From Candidatus Leucobacter sulfamidivorax (GTDB lineage Bacteria > Actinomycetota > Actinomycetes > Actinomycetales > Microbacteriaceae), in assembly GCA_016771945.1 (NCBI GenBank), contig QZLF01000001.1, positions 434,001 to 498,000 of the forward strand: a stretch of DNA of 64,000 nt. The letters are read 5' to 3'. The position numbers and the translations under genes were made by a program. Within the stretch, counting starts at the first letter, position 1. Each line of letters begins with the position of its first letter. The notes under the pieces were generated by a model, which had not been told where the DNA came from, ran no database searches, and saw only the letters and a list, made by a program, of their open reading frames with translations. Of the stretch, positions 52,701 through 61,363 are shown piece after piece.

Positions 52701-55700
52701 CGACGAAGACCTGGGAGGGCGGGCCGATCGCGATCCCGTCCGACTGGAACTCGCAGACCCCGCCGACCACGCGCGTCTCCCTCTCGACCGTCAACCAGAC
52801 CGCGGGAGTGATCCAGCCGGGCAACATCTCGGTCGGAGGACGCGTGAGCGAGCTGCGCATTGTGGATCCCGGTCACGTGGACCCGCTGTTCGTGAAGTCG
52901 CCGTTCGAGGAGTTCGATCTGGTGCGCTTCCACAGCCTCACGACGCCGTCGGGCACCGAGAGCATCGAGATCCAGTTCGCGGGCACCGGCGCTCCGGCGA
53001 CCGTCACGACCGATCCCGGCCAGCCCGGAACGCCCGCCGCCCAGGCCTGGGCGGCGCTGCAGGCGCTGCCGGTCTCCGAGCTGCGCGCGGTCACCGGCAT
53101 CACCGTGATCTTCCGCGGGGACATCGAGTCCGGCGCCGCGAACGGCACGGGCGGGCTGCAGTTCGACCTCGAGCTGCGCCAGTTCGAGCGCACCTCGGGC
53201 ACCGCCGTGACCACCGTGAACTCGCCCGTCGACAACACGGTGCGCGGCACCGTCAGCGACAAGCGCTGGGATCCCGTCACCGAGGGCTTCTACGACCGGG
53301 TGCTCGGCGATGACGACGACGCCAGCGTCTCGCTCGTCGGCGGGTCGCTCTCCGTCGTCTCCGCGAAGAGCTTCAACCCGACCTTCCAGACCGAGCCGAA
53401 CAACCCCGAGGTCACCATGACCCTCGGCGCGACCCCGGGCGGCTCCGAGCGCACGAGGACCCTCGTGCTCACGGACGACCGGGCCACCTTCTGGAACGGC
53501 TACGACTTCAAGCGCGTGGCGAACAGCTTCTCGCTGCCGGGCTTCGCCCCGGGCCTCAACCCGCTGCAGGTCGAGTTCAGCGTCTGCACCGGGCGCACCT
53601 TCGACGCGGCGGACATCGAGGCCGACCCGACGCTCGGCTGCGAGGCGACCGGAGGCTCCTGGTCCGCCTACACCGCCCCGGTGCTCCCGGCCGCCGCGCA
53701 GGGCTGGGCCCCTGCCGACCCGGGCGAGGTGCAGGGCATCCGCATCCGCATCACCCGCCAGGGCAACGTGCAGTGGGAGAACCCGCGCAACCCGACGGTG
53801 AACGTCCCGCTCGTCATCGAGCGTCGCGCCGATCTGCGCTCGGGCGGCCCGGTGCCGTCTACCCTGAACGACGGCACCGATCCGGCGCCCGGCCAGGCGA
53901 CGAAGGGCTTCACCGTGAACACGGTGCGGGCGGACGTGGCCGGCATCTGGGGCGGAACCGCGACCCACAGCTCGAACGCCACGATCGAGTACCGTCACGC
54001 CCGCAACGCGGTGCAGGTGGTGAAGCAGCCGATCGGGGTGAAGAGCCCCGGCGTCCCCTTCGACTACACGCTCACCGTGCGCAACTCGGGCGACCGCGAG
54101 ATCATCGATCCGGTGGTTACCGATCGCCTGCCCTACGACGCGACGCTCGGCACGCTGGTGCAGTTCAACCCGGACGCGGATCCCGCGACCCCGCGCTACG
54201 CCTTCGCCCTGAGCGGACCGGCACCGTCGGAGAACCCGATGCCGACCTGGCTCGACGACGGCGATGACGGCGTCGTGGTCGCGGAGGACCTGGCCTCGAC
54301 CACGCCGACGATCGCCTTCACCTTCCCCGCGGGCACCCGCCTCGCGCCGGGCCAGACCTACACCATCACCTTCAAGATGATGTTCGTCCCCGGCGTGACC
54401 GAGGGGCAGCCCGTGGTCAACGGCTTCGACGTCAGCGGCGACCGCGTCTGGGACGAGTGCGGCGTGATCCCGGGCAACCCCGGGCACACCGCCCAGCTGC
54501 TGAACGACGCCACCGAGTGCAGCACGACTGCGCAGGTCACCCCGCAGCGGCTCGCGTCGATCCGCGGCGTGAAGTCGGTGCGCGCGGTGAACCCCGAGGG
54601 CGGCTTCAACAACCACGGCTTCGCCGACGCCGCCGCGTGCGCGAACCGCGTCGACGGGGAGCAGTACGCCTTCCAGCCGTGCGTGCCGCGCACGATGCCG
54701 GGCCAGACCGAGCAGTGGCGCCTCACCATCACGAACAACGGCACGACGCCGATGAACCGGGTGGTGGTCGCCGACTACCTGCCGCGTCCGGGCGACTCGA
54801 CGCTCATCGCGGGCTTCCCGCGCAACTCGCAATGGACGCCCGTGCTGCAGGCCACGACGCCGACCGTCGCCGGCGTCGACGGGACGCTCCAGAGCTACGT
54901 CACCACGGCGCCCAAGGCGAGCATCTGCATGGCCGGCGTGAACACGCCGACCGATGCGCAGCTGGCCTCCTGCATCGACGAGGCCGGCGGTCTCGCCGAG
55001 GCCGCGACGAAGTTCGTGCCGTTCGCGAGCCTCTCGGCTGAGGAGCTGGAGAACGTCACCGCGCTGCTCTTCGTGGTCAACCCGACGGCGCCGAACGGCA
55101 TCGTGCCGGGCGCGGTCATCGACATCGGCTTCGAGACCGAGACGGGGCCGTTCAGCGTGCAGAACGCGGCCGACCCGCGCGCCTACAACTCGCTCACGGT
55201 GTCGGCGCTCTACCCGACGACGAGCGCGGTGAACTCGCCGATGAGCGTGCTCACCTCGCGCGACCAGTCGAACGTGGGCATCGCGCTCATCACCGGCTCG
55301 ATCCAGATCGAGAAGGAGATCACGGGCGACGGCGCGGGCTTCGTGCCCGACGGCCAGGTCTTCAGCGGCACGCTGATCTGCACCTCCGACGGCCAGCCGA
55401 TCCCGACGATCCCCTTCACGGTCACGGTCGACGAGCCGACGGTGATCCGCAACCTGCCCGCCGGCGCCTCGTGCACGGCGACCGAGACCGCGGCCTCGGG
55501 ACAGACCTCGTACACCGCGAGCACGGTGACGGTGCTCGACGATCGCGTGGCGGATCCGGAGAACCTGCCGACCATCGAGATCGACAACGTCTACGAGCTC
55601 ACCGAGCTCGTCGTGTCGAAGACCGTCGAGAGCGATGCGGATCTCATCCCGAGCGGCTTCGAGTTCACGGTCGTCTGCACCTTCCTGGGGCAGGAGATCG

Positions 55701-57535
55701 AGCTCGACGAGAGCGACGCGAGCTTCACGCTCGACGACGGCGAGTCGCACACGATCACCGGCCTGCCGGTGAACGCGGAGTGCACGATCACCGAGACCGA
55801 CGACCGCAGCGCCGACTTCGTCTCAGTCGAGGCCGAATCGCTCGACGCCGACGACGCCCCCTGGGGCACCGTCACCGAGGGCGACTCGGATGCGGTGATC
55901 GACCGCCTCGCGCCGTCGACGGGCTCGAACGCGGCCGAGTTCACCAACGTCTACGGCGACTTCGCGGCGATCCGCGTCGAGAAGGACCTCGTGGGCGGCG
56001 CGGCCGACCTCGCCGAGGATCTGACCTTCGACGTAGACGTGGTCTGCACCTTCGAGGGCGAGACGCTGCTTGAGCAGACCGTGCCGCTGAACCGCGGCAA
56101 CGGCTGGGGCACGACGCTCAGCTCGCTCGTGGCGGACGCGGAGTGCGTCATCACGGAGCCGAGCCTGAACGGCGCCGACGCGGTCGTCATCACCCCGAAC
56201 GACGGTGAGGACACCACGACCGGTACCGTGACGATCCCGCGGGAGACCAGCGAGCCGGTGGTCGTCTCGGTGACGAACCGCTACCTCGCGGGCTCGATCG
56301 AGGTCGAGAAGGCGATCACGGGCGACGGCGCCGAGCTGTACGGCACGGGCGACTTCACGGTCAGCCTCGCCTGCACGCTGAACGACGAGCCGGTGCGGGT
56401 GATCGACGGCGCGACGCGCACGCTGAACGCGGAGAACCTCACGGCCGAGTACACGGGCATCCCGAGCGGCGCCGAGTGCGTGCTCACGGAGCCCGAGAAC
56501 GCCGGCGCGACCGAGAGCCGCATCCGTCTCGGCCAGGACGACTGGGCCGACGCGAGCGATCCCGGGGCGAGCTTCACCGTGGTCGTCGACCCGACCGTCG
56601 CGTCGAACGACGATCAGGCGCAGACGCCGGCCGAGCTCGAGAACCGCTTCGATCTCGCCGAGATCTCGATCACGAAGAACGTAATGAGCGAGGCGGTGGA
56701 TCAGGACGGCGAGCCGATCGAGTACGGTCCGTTCGAGGTGGTGCTCAGCTGCACCTTCGAGGGCGCCGAGATCGAGATCCCCGAGGGTGCGACGCGCACC
56801 CTCGAGAACGGCGAGACGGTGACCTGGACCACGCTGCCCGCGGGCGCGCTCTGCACCGTCGAGGAGACCGACGCGGCCGACGCCGACGAGGTCTGGTTCG
56901 AGCTGCCCGACCTGGGCGCCGGTGAGGAGCCGGGCGAGGAGCCCGGGGAGGAGCCGGGCACCGAGGTGCCGCCGGTCCGCGTGGACGGCCAGGTGCTCGA
57001 CCTCGCCCCGCTCGTGCCCGTGGGCGACGAGACGGCGGTCAACGCGGCCGATCTCTTCAACGCCTTCGACAGCACGCGGCTCGACATCGTCAAGCAGCTC
57101 GTCGGCGACGGAGCGTACCTCGGCAAGGACAAGGTCTTCGAGGTCGAGCTCGTCTGCACCCTGACCGACGCGACGAGGCCGGACGGCGCCGAGGTGTGGA
57201 ACAGCACGATCGCGCTCTCGGCCGCGAACGACTGGCGGGCGGAGGTGCAGGGCCTCGCGTCCGGCGCCGAGTGCCGCATCGCCGAGGTCGAGCGCGGAGG
57301 CGCGGATCGCACGCAGATCAGCGTCGCAGGCGTCGTGATCGGCGCGTCGAGCGGCGAGTTCACCGCCGACGACGCGGAGATCAGGATCGCCGTGGCCAAC
57401 ACCTTCTATCCCCCGCTGTCGACGACGGGCGCGGGAGCCGTCGGGTATCTCGCGATGCTCGCAGCCCTCCTGCTGCTCGCCGGCGGCGCGGTCGCCGCGA
57501 TCCGGCGGCGGGAAGGGCGGCACTCGGCCGAGTGA
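49721..57535 (+). CDS. Giant cell-surface protein with DUF11-like and DUF5979-like repeats and LPXTG-like anchor
   Basis: 2,604 residues from the GTG at 49721 (GGGAGA upstream). Signal peptide (LKKWLAGGLSAALAVGMLAAGSATAAHAA), about 1,800 residues of beta-rich repeats with DUF11-like units (for example VKSPGVPFDYTLTVRNSGDREIIDPVVTDRLPYDAT near residue 1440), then six DUF5979-like domains starting near residues 1860, 1963, 2083, 2192, 2314 and 2453. Each has two Cys (LxCT... and AECxxTE) and a Lys/Asn pattern suggesting isopeptide-type domains. A GEEPGEEPGEEPG spacer lies near 2401-2413, and LSTTG (2566-2570) plus a hydrophobic helix and Arg tail form a sortase signal. Probably an adhesin or cell-wall fibre. 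Confidence 0.92.
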   Translation: MSNTVADHAGKPRRFARLKKWLAGGLSAALAVGMLAAGSATAAHAADPAVLQIFKKVIVDGETYDLPDFPDVAVDEEFIWSIEVVCQQLTDRCIDATLTDVVPAEFEIVEGGINTGAIPSEIGVDGQAVTIAFKEPLELPVGQFGLNSGATVSIPVKLRAIPVEQSGDQFTNTASVVAENAPEVSDSAGVTASVEFTLLADASKVFDPTSTLAEAGAPVSLAIGGANASNGAVNTLVVQDPIDPTASPNIFQQYLQLDDLTSATWPTGAETAVVSVYDVATSTWVDAPAVTAPGALALPAVDAANRGGIRIAFTSVNPTIPVGATTSVQLALSQRASANGITADTVLNNVSTAQVSVGEDDSPVDQAPASVTLRPASTAVEASKDITPPQVAVSGPTTTATVTLGAENTGTRTLETLTISEPSNPADLSAGNLMSPNFPGGGVTFQGFGSVTWPVTATGVSVTYHFADSSTETVTSDVWNTMPEPTSTERVTGFSITFTGAIAEGAEATVPFTVDASDTDGTQFPNGRNITGLNQITVSGTTPGTTPDPLPDTAEDDLTIFAEQISIVTEKSLTHDRLYSIPGQTTTARLKTTILAYPQTTQNATQVIIDDPSVTTGVTDWYEHFNATAITLTQIPANATLTVQWRDASGVFTDIPGMAGIAGGTIFSAPITNPSPDLITGIRFVYNSNDGFVPGQELIPNITYTTRATFRTSGATIPNNHADPEKSLETPLFSPENCSASEASNGNLDSGRVEVAPPCPIVDLMPTGPGVGPGIDKEWNPDLVFSHSRQNTTVNLRWSAGVQDLDQVIIGDVATDPATGLPGQLGAASVFDSFNLTRIGPIADPLFAFDQVQVQISDGTSWSDLSSCTAAAPCTGGTIPAINLTTTQQETTVAVRFIVSERPGRTPADPTQPLPGTGVAVGGTRTIPLTLQLRDELRTAPHNPVVEGPMYNSDDPSEVLNTSSIEGYVDGTRTHRDTDGDTIQIVDLTPAVSTTKTWEGGPIAIPSDWNSQTPPTTRVSLSTVNQTAGVIQPGNISVGGRVSELRIVDPGHVDPLFVKSPFEEFDLVRFHSLTTPSGTESIEIQFAGTGAPATVTTDPGQPGTPAAQAWAALQALPVSELRAVTGITVIFRGDIESGAANGTGGLQFDLELRQFERTSGTAVTTVNSPVDNTVRGTVSDKRWDPVTEGFYDRVLGDDDDASVSLVGGSLSVVSAKSFNPTFQTEPNNPEVTMTLGATPGGSERTRTLVLTDDRATFWNGYDFKRVANSFSLPGFAPGLNPLQVEFSVCTGRTFDAADIEADPTLGCEATGGSWSAYTAPVLPAAAQGWAPADPGEVQGIRIRITRQGNVQWENPRNPTVNVPLVIERRADLRSGGPVPSTLNDGTDPAPGQATKGFTVNTVRADVAGIWGGTATHSSNATIEYRHARNAVQVVKQPIGVKSPGVPFDYTLTVRNSGDREIIDPVVTDRLPYDATLGTLVQFNPDADPATPRYAFALSGPAPSENPMPTWLDDGDDGVVVAEDLASTTPTIAFTFPAGTRLAPGQTYTITFKMMFVPGVTEGQPVVNGFDVSGDRVWDECGVIPGNPGHTAQLLNDATECSTTAQVTPQRLASIRGVKSVRAVNPEGGFNNHGFADAAACANRVDGEQYAFQPCVPRTMPGQTEQWRLTITNNGTTPMNRVVVADYLPRPGDSTLIAGFPRNSQWTPVLQATTPTVAGVDGTLQSYVTTAPKASICMAGVNTPTDAQLASCIDEAGGLAEAATKFVPFASLSAEELENVTALLFVVNPTAPNGIVPGAVIDIGFETETGPFSVQNAADPRAYNSLTVSALYPTTSAVNSPMSVLTSRDQSNVGIALITGSIQIEKEITGDGAGFVPDGQVFSGTLICTSDGQPIPTIPFTVTVDEPTVIRNLPAGASCTATETAASGQTSYTASTVTVLDDRVADPENLPTIEIDNVYELTELVVSKTVESDADLIPSGFEFTVVCTFLGQEIELDESDASFTLDDGESHTITGLPVNAECTITETDDRSADFVSVEAESLDADDAPWGTVTEGDSDAVIDRLAPSTGSNAAEFTNVYGDFAAIRVEKDLVGGAADLAEDLTFDVDVVCTFEGETLLEQTVPLNRGNGWGTTLSSLVADAECVITEPSLNGADAVVITPNDGEDTTTGTVTIPRETSEPVVVSVTNRYLAGSIEVEKAITGDGAELYGTGDFTVSLACTLNDEPVRVIDGATRTLNAENLTAEYTGIPSGAECVLTEPENAGATESRIRLGQDDWADASDPGASFTVVVDPTVASNDDQAQTPAELENRFDLAEISITKNVMSEAVDQDGEPIEYGPFEVVLSCTFEGAEIEIPEGATRTLENGETVTWTTLPAGALCTVEETDAADADEVWFELPDLGAGEEPGEEPGEEPGTEVPPVRVDGQVLDLAPLVPVGDETAVNAADLFNAFDSTRLDIVKQLVGDGAYLGKDKVFEVELVCTLTDATRPDGAEVWNSTIALSAANDWRAEVQGLASGAECRIAEVERGGADRTQISVAGVVIGASSGEFTADDAEIRIAVANTFYPPLSTTGAGAVGYLAMLAALLLLAGGAVAAIRRREGRHSAE

Positions 57536-57544
57536 CGGCGCGGG

Positions 57545-57576
57545 CAGGGATCCTGCGCTCAGTCGCAGGATCCCTG
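57545..57576 (+). terminator. Strong hairpin after the surface-protein gene
   Basis: CAGGGATCCTGCG (57545-57557), loop CTCAGT, CGCAGGATCCCTG (57564-57576): a perfect 13-bp stem 9 nt after the stop. No T-run, but the most convincing terminator in the window. Confidence 0.75.
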
Positions 57577-57590
57577 TCAGCCGTGCCCGA

Positions 57591-57596
57591 TAGCCT
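57591..57596 (+). promoter_or_regulatory. -10 box of the holB-hydrolase operon
   Basis: TAGCCT, 7 nt before the ATG at 57604, so the transcript is likely leaderless. Confidence 0.5.
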
Positions 57597-57603
57597 GGAG
57601 CGC

Positions 57604-58806
57604 ATGGACTACTGGGCCGAGATCGCGGGGCAGCCCGCGGCGGTGCGCGCGCTCGAGCACGCCGCCTCGCCCGGGGGTGCTCAGGAGCTCTCGCACGCCT
57701 GGCTGATCACGGGCCCGCCCGGCTCGGGGCGGTCCAACATCGCGCTGCGCTTCGCGGCGGCGCTCGTCGCCCGGGATCCCGGCGACCGCGAGGCCGTCTT
57801 CGCTCAGGTGCGAGCCCGCACCCACCCCGACGTCGTGGTGCTCGCGACGCAGAAGGTCGTGATCGGCATCGACGACGTCCGCGACATCGTCACCACCGCC
57901 TACTACGCCCCGGCGGAGGGGCGGCACCGCGTCATCGTGATCGAGGACGCGGATCGCATGCCCGAGCGCACCTCGAACGTGCTGCTCAAGGCGCTGGAGG
58001 AGCCGCCGGAGCGCACCGTCTGGGTGCTCTGCGCGCCCAGCGAGGCGGACCTGCTGCCGACCATCCGCTCCCGCACCCGCTCGGTGCGGCTCGTCACCCC
58101 CTCGCCCGAGCAGATCGCCGGGCTGCTCCACGAGCGCGACGGCGTCGACGCCGCCGCGGCCGAGCGCGCGGCGAGGCTCGCGCAGAGCCATATCGGCATG
58201 GCGCGGCGGCTCGCCGCCGACCCGGAGGCCATGGCCCGGCGCGAGCGCACCATCGAGGTGGCGCTCGGCGTCGTCACGCTGAGCGACGCGATGGCCGCCG
58301 CGAACGAGCTGCTGAAGGTGGCCGAGTCCGACGCCTCGGCGCTCACCGAACAGCTCGACGCCGCCGAGCGCGAGCAGGCCCTGCGCGGCCTCGGCATCGC
58401 GCCCGGCGCGGCCGTCCCGCCGCAGCTGCGCGCGCAGATCCGCGCGCTCGAGGAGGATCAGAAGCGCCGCGCCACGCGCAGCCTGCGCGACGGCATCGAC
58501 CGCATCCTCACGGACCTGCTCTCGCTCTACCGCGACGCGGCGCTCGAAGCGCTCGGCGCGGGGCTCGAGCTCGTCAACCGGGAGCAGGCGGCGCGGATCG
58601 CCGAGCTCGCCGAGGGCTGGGGGGCCGAGCGTGTGCTGGGCGCCGTCGCCGCGGTGGAGCAGGCGCGGGATCGACTGAGCCGGGGCGTGACCCCGGGGCT
58701 GGTGCTCGAGGCGATGTTTGCCGGGACCGTCATGGCGGGCGCGGCCGCCGCGGGTACTGCCGGCGCCGACGGGACCGCCCGTACGGTCGCCCGCGCGGGA
58801 CGATGA
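57604..58806 (+). CDS. holB: DNA polymerase III subunit delta'
   Basis: 400 residues of the clamp-loader delta' subunit. AAA+ fold with GPPGSGRSNIALRFA (degenerate Walker A with Arg for Lys, usual in delta'), VIGIDDVRDIV, VIVIEDADRMPERTSNVLLKALEEPPERTVWVLCAPS (Walker B and sensor 1 region) and IRSRTRSVRLVTPS with SRT in place of the usual SRC. The zinc-binding Cys cluster expected between GDR and THPD is absent. Overlaps the next gene by 4 bp. Confidence 0.93.
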   Translation: MDYWAEIAGQPAAVRALEHAASPGGAQELSHAWLITGPPGSGRSNIALRFAAALVARDPGDREAVFAQVRARTHPDVVVLATQKVVIGIDDVRDIVTTAYYAPAEGRHRVIVIEDADRMPERTSNVLLKALEEPPERTVWVLCAPSEADLLPTIRSRTRSVRLVTPSPEQIAGLLHERDGVDAAAAERAARLAQSHIGMARRLAADPEAMARRERTIEVALGVVTLSDAMAAANELLKVAESDASALTEQLDAAEREQALRGLGIAPGAAVPPQLRAQIRALEEDQKRRATRSLRDGIDRILTDLLSLYRDAALEALGAGLELVNREQAARIAELAEGWGAERVLGAVAAVEQARDRLSRGVTPGLVLEAMFAGTVMAGAAAAGTAGADGTARTVARAGR

Positions 58807-60410
58807 AGGGAATGGGCATGGTGAGACGAGGCGGCACTGCGGGACGAGGCGGCGCAGCGCGCCGGCGCACCGCGATCGCGACGGCGGGCGTGCTCGCGGC
58901 GGCACTGCTGCTGAGCGGCTGCGCGCCGCTCTTCGCGATCATCGACCAGGCGCGGCAGCAGCTGGAGTCGCGCGGCGGCGAGCGACCGGCCGAGGTCGAC
59001 GGCAGCGACTTCGAGTCGCAGCGGCCGGAGTGGCGCAGCTGCTCCGGCGGCATGGAGTGCGCCGAGGTCTTCGCCCCGCTCGACTGGAGCGACCCCGAGG
59101 GCGAGCGCATCACCCTCGCCCTGGTCAAGCAGCCCGCCCTGGGCGGCAACCCGATCGGGACGCTGTTCGTGAACCCCGGCGGTCCCGGCGCCTCCGGCGC
59201 CTCCTTCATCGCGGAGAGCATCGACTACGCCGTGGGCGAGCCGCTGCAGCAGGCGTACGACGTGATCGGCTGGGACCCGCGCGGGGTCGGCGACTCGTCG
59301 GCGGTGGCCTGCCTCGACGCGCGCGGCATGGACGAGTACCTCTTCGGCCTCGGCGAGACCGAGGGGCTCGAGGAGGGCAGCGACGAGTGGATCGCCGCCG
59401 CCTCGGAGGAGTCGGCGGGCTTCGGCGAGGCCTGCCTCGACGCGACGGGGCCGCTGCTCGGGCACGTCGACACCGACTCGACGGTGCGCGATCTCGACAT
59501 GCTGCGCGCCATCGTCGGCGACGACAAGCTCAACTACCTCGGATACTCCTACGGCACCTACATCGGGGCCCGCTACGCGGACGCCTTCCCCGAGCGCGTG
59601 GGCCGGCTGGTGCTCGACGGCGCGATCGACCCCTCGGCCGACGAGGCAGAGGTGGTGCGCCAGCAGACCGTGGGCTTCGAGGCCGCGCTGCGCGCCTATG
59701 TCACCGACTGCCTGAACGATTCCGGGTGCCCCGTCACTGGCAGCGTCGACCAGGCCATGGCGCAGTGGGGCGCGCTGCTCGACCAGGTGGACGAGCGGCC
59801 GATCGAGGCCTCCGACGGGCGGGTGCTGACCTCGGGCACCCTGCTCACCTCGATCATCACCCCGCTCTACTCCCAGGACAACTGGACGTATCTCGACCAG
59901 CTCTTCGAGACCGTCTCGGACGGCGACGCCGACCTCGCGTTCATGCTCGCCGACTTCTACTACGGCCGCTCGAACGGGGTGTACGAGGACAACTCGACCG
60001 AGGCCTTCATGGCGATCAACTGCCTCGACTACCCGGCCGCGGTGCCCCTCGACGCCGATCGCATGCGCGCCGACGCCGACGAGCTCGCCGAGCTGGCGCC
60101 CACGATCGGGCGCTTCCAGGGCTTCGGCGACGTCTTCTGCGCGAGCTGGCCGGTGCGCGGCGCCCTGACCCGCGACCCGGTGACGGCGGCCGGCGCCGAC
60201 CCGATCCTCGTGGTCGGCACGACGGGCGACCCGGCCACCCCCTACCGCTGGGCGGTGGCCCTCGCCGAGCAGCTGCGCAGCGGCGTGCTCGTCACCTTCG
60301 AGGGGGAGGGCCACACCGCCTACGGGCAGAGCGATTGCGTGACCGCGGTGGTCGACGACTACTTCCTGCGCGGCACCGTCCCGACGGCGGATCCGCTGTG
60401 CACGTCGTGA
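58803..60410 (+). CDS. Secreted lipoprotein alpha/beta hydrolase (tripeptidyl aminopeptidase-like)
   Basis: 535 residues with a twin-Arg-rich start, a lipobox (ALLLSGC; Cys near residue 40) and an alpha/beta hydrolase fold: oxyanion loop NPGGPGASGASF, WDPRGVGDS, nucleophile elbow GYSYGTYIG, and a TAP-like C-terminal domain with the acid in VVGTTGDPATPYRW and His in FEGEGHTAYGQSDC. Relatives in actinobacteria are proline- or tripeptide-releasing peptidases (SlpD/SlpE types). Coupled to holB by ATGA. Confidence 0.92.
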   Translation: MKGMGMVRRGGTAGRGGAARRRTAIATAGVLAAALLLSGCAPLFAIIDQARQQLESRGGERPAEVDGSDFESQRPEWRSCSGGMECAEVFAPLDWSDPEGERITLALVKQPALGGNPIGTLFVNPGGPGASGASFIAESIDYAVGEPLQQAYDVIGWDPRGVGDSSAVACLDARGMDEYLFGLGETEGLEEGSDEWIAAASEESAGFGEACLDATGPLLGHVDTDSTVRDLDMLRAIVGDDKLNYLGYSYGTYIGARYADAFPERVGRLVLDGAIDPSADEAEVVRQQTVGFEAALRAYVTDCLNDSGCPVTGSVDQAMAQWGALLDQVDERPIEASDGRVLTSGTLLTSIITPLYSQDNWTYLDQLFETVSDGDADLAFMLADFYYGRSNGVYEDNSTEAFMAINCLDYPAAVPLDADRMRADADELAELAPTIGRFQGFGDVFCASWPVRGALTRDPVTAAGADPILVVGTTGDPATPYRWAVALAEQLRSGVLVTFEGEGHTAYGQSDCVTAVVDDYFLRGTVPTADPLCTS

Positions 60411-60449
60411 TAAAGTAGTTGATCGTGCGCTGAACCCCGGTTCGGCCAC

Positions 60450-60524
60450 GCCGACTTAGCTCAGGGGTAGAGCAGTTCCCTCGTAAAGAACAGGTCGTGG
60501 GTTCAAATCCCACAGTCGGCTCCA
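60450..60524 (+). tRNA. tRNA-Thr (anticodon CGU)
   Basis: 75 nt folding as acceptor GCCGACT / AGTCGGC, D arm GCTC-AGGGGTA-GAGC, anticodon loop CTCGTAA with CGT at the anticodon positions, T arm GTGGG-TTCAAAT-CCCAC, discriminator T and encoded CCA. The anticodon stem GTTCC/AGAAC carries one C-A mismatch next to the loop. Anticodon CGU reads ACG threonine codons, common in this GC-rich genome. Confidence 0.95.
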
Positions 60525-60528
60525 CGTG

Positions 60529-60553
60529 TTGAGGCCCGCGTTGCGGGCCTCAA
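60529..60553. terminator. Terminator after tRNA-Thr
   Basis: TTGAGGCCCGC-GTT-GCGGGCCTCAA is a perfect 11-bp stem with a 3-nt loop, 4 nt after the tRNA and 12 nt before the stop of the convergent response-regulator gene. Confidence 0.8.
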
Positions 60554-60565
60554 CTGTTCCACCGG

Positions 60566-61363
60566 CTATCGCCGACCGTGGGTGTGCGCCCACACCACGG
60601 CCTGGATCCGATCGCGCACCCCGAGCTTCTGCAGGATGTTCGAGACGTGCGTCTTCACGGTCGCCTCGCCGAGGAACAGCTCCGCGGCGATCTCCGCGTT
60701 CGAGCGCCCCTCGGCGAGCAGTCCGAGCACCTCGCGCTCGCGCTCGGTGAGGCCCGCCTCGTCGAGCGCGTCGGCGCTCGGGCCCTCGCCGCCGGCACCG
60801 CCGGCCTCGGCGGCACGGGCGTCCCCGCCGCCGGTCGGCAGGATCGTGCGGTCCTCGGCGATCCGCTCGATCACGGCGCGCGTCACGTCCGGCCCGAGGA
60901 GCGCCTGCCCCGAGGCGAGCGCACACACCGCGTCGATGAGCTGCTCGGCGCGGCTCGTCTTCAATAGGAATCCGCTGACGCCCGCGGCCAGCGCGTCGAA
61001 GAGGTAGCGCTCGTGCCCGAAGGTCGTGAGGATGAGGATCGCGGTTTCCCGTCGCCCCTCGAGAATGCGCCGAGAGGCCTCGGTGCCCGGTGCGCCGTCA
61101 GGCGAAGCATCGCTTCGCTCGGCGCGCCCGGTCCCATCGTCCCGCCACGAGTCGAGGATTCTCCGAGAGGCCTCGATGCCGTTCATGACCGGCATCTCGA
61201 CGTCCATGCAGATGACGTCGGGGCGCAGGGCGGCGGCCTGCTCCACCGCGGCGGCTCCGTCGGCGGCCTCCCCGACCACCTCGATGCCGGGCTCGGAGTC
61301 GAGGATCACCCGGAACCCCGCCCGCACGAGCTCCTGGTCGTCGACGAGCAGCACGCGGATCAT
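60566..61363 (-). CDS. NarL/LiaR-type response regulator with an insertion in the receiver domain
   Basis: 265 residues, against about 215-225 for the family. The receiver has Asp8/Asp9 and phospho-acceptor Asp54 (VICMDVEMPVMNG), Thr in LILTTFGH and Lys in FLLKTS. The C-terminus is a LuxR helix-turn-helix (LTEREREVLGLLAEGRSNAEIAAELFLGEATVKTHVSNILQKLGV). Between NGIEASRRIL and the next strand a 31-residue segment repeats EASRRIL, so the sequence is duplicated around an extra Asp/Gly-rich loop. A second low-complexity linker (GGGDARAAEAGGAGGEG) precedes the DNA-binding domain. Overlaps the kinase gene. Confidence 0.92.
   Translation of the reverse strand: MIRVLLVDDQELVRAGFRVILDSEPGIEVVGEAADGAAAVEQAAALRPDVICMDVEMPVMNGIEASRRILDSWRDDGTGRAERSDASPDGAPGTEASRRILEGRRETAILILTTFGHERYLFDALAAGVSGFLLKTSRAEQLIDAVCALASGQALLGPDVTRAVIERIAEDRTILPTGGGDARAAEAGGAGGEGPSADALDEAGLTEREREVLGLLAEGRSNAEIAAELFLGEATVKTHVSNILQKLGVRDRIQAVVWAHTHGRR
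61061..61180 (-). repeat. 27-bp imperfect direct repeat and hairpin inside the response-regulator gene
   Basis: Positions 61061-61087 and 61154-61180 are about 80% identical and 93 bp (31 codons) apart. Between them lies the hairpin GCGAAGC-ATC-GCTTCGC (61102-61118). The frame is preserved. It looks like insertion of a palindromic element with duplication of the target, or a short tandem duplication. Confidence 0.8.

Noticed and set aside
60450-60524. tRNA with a C-A mismatch in the anticodon stem as a pseudogene
   Set aside because: All other arms pair perfectly, CCA is encoded and a strong terminator follows; a single mismatch next to the loop is tolerated in functional tRNAs.
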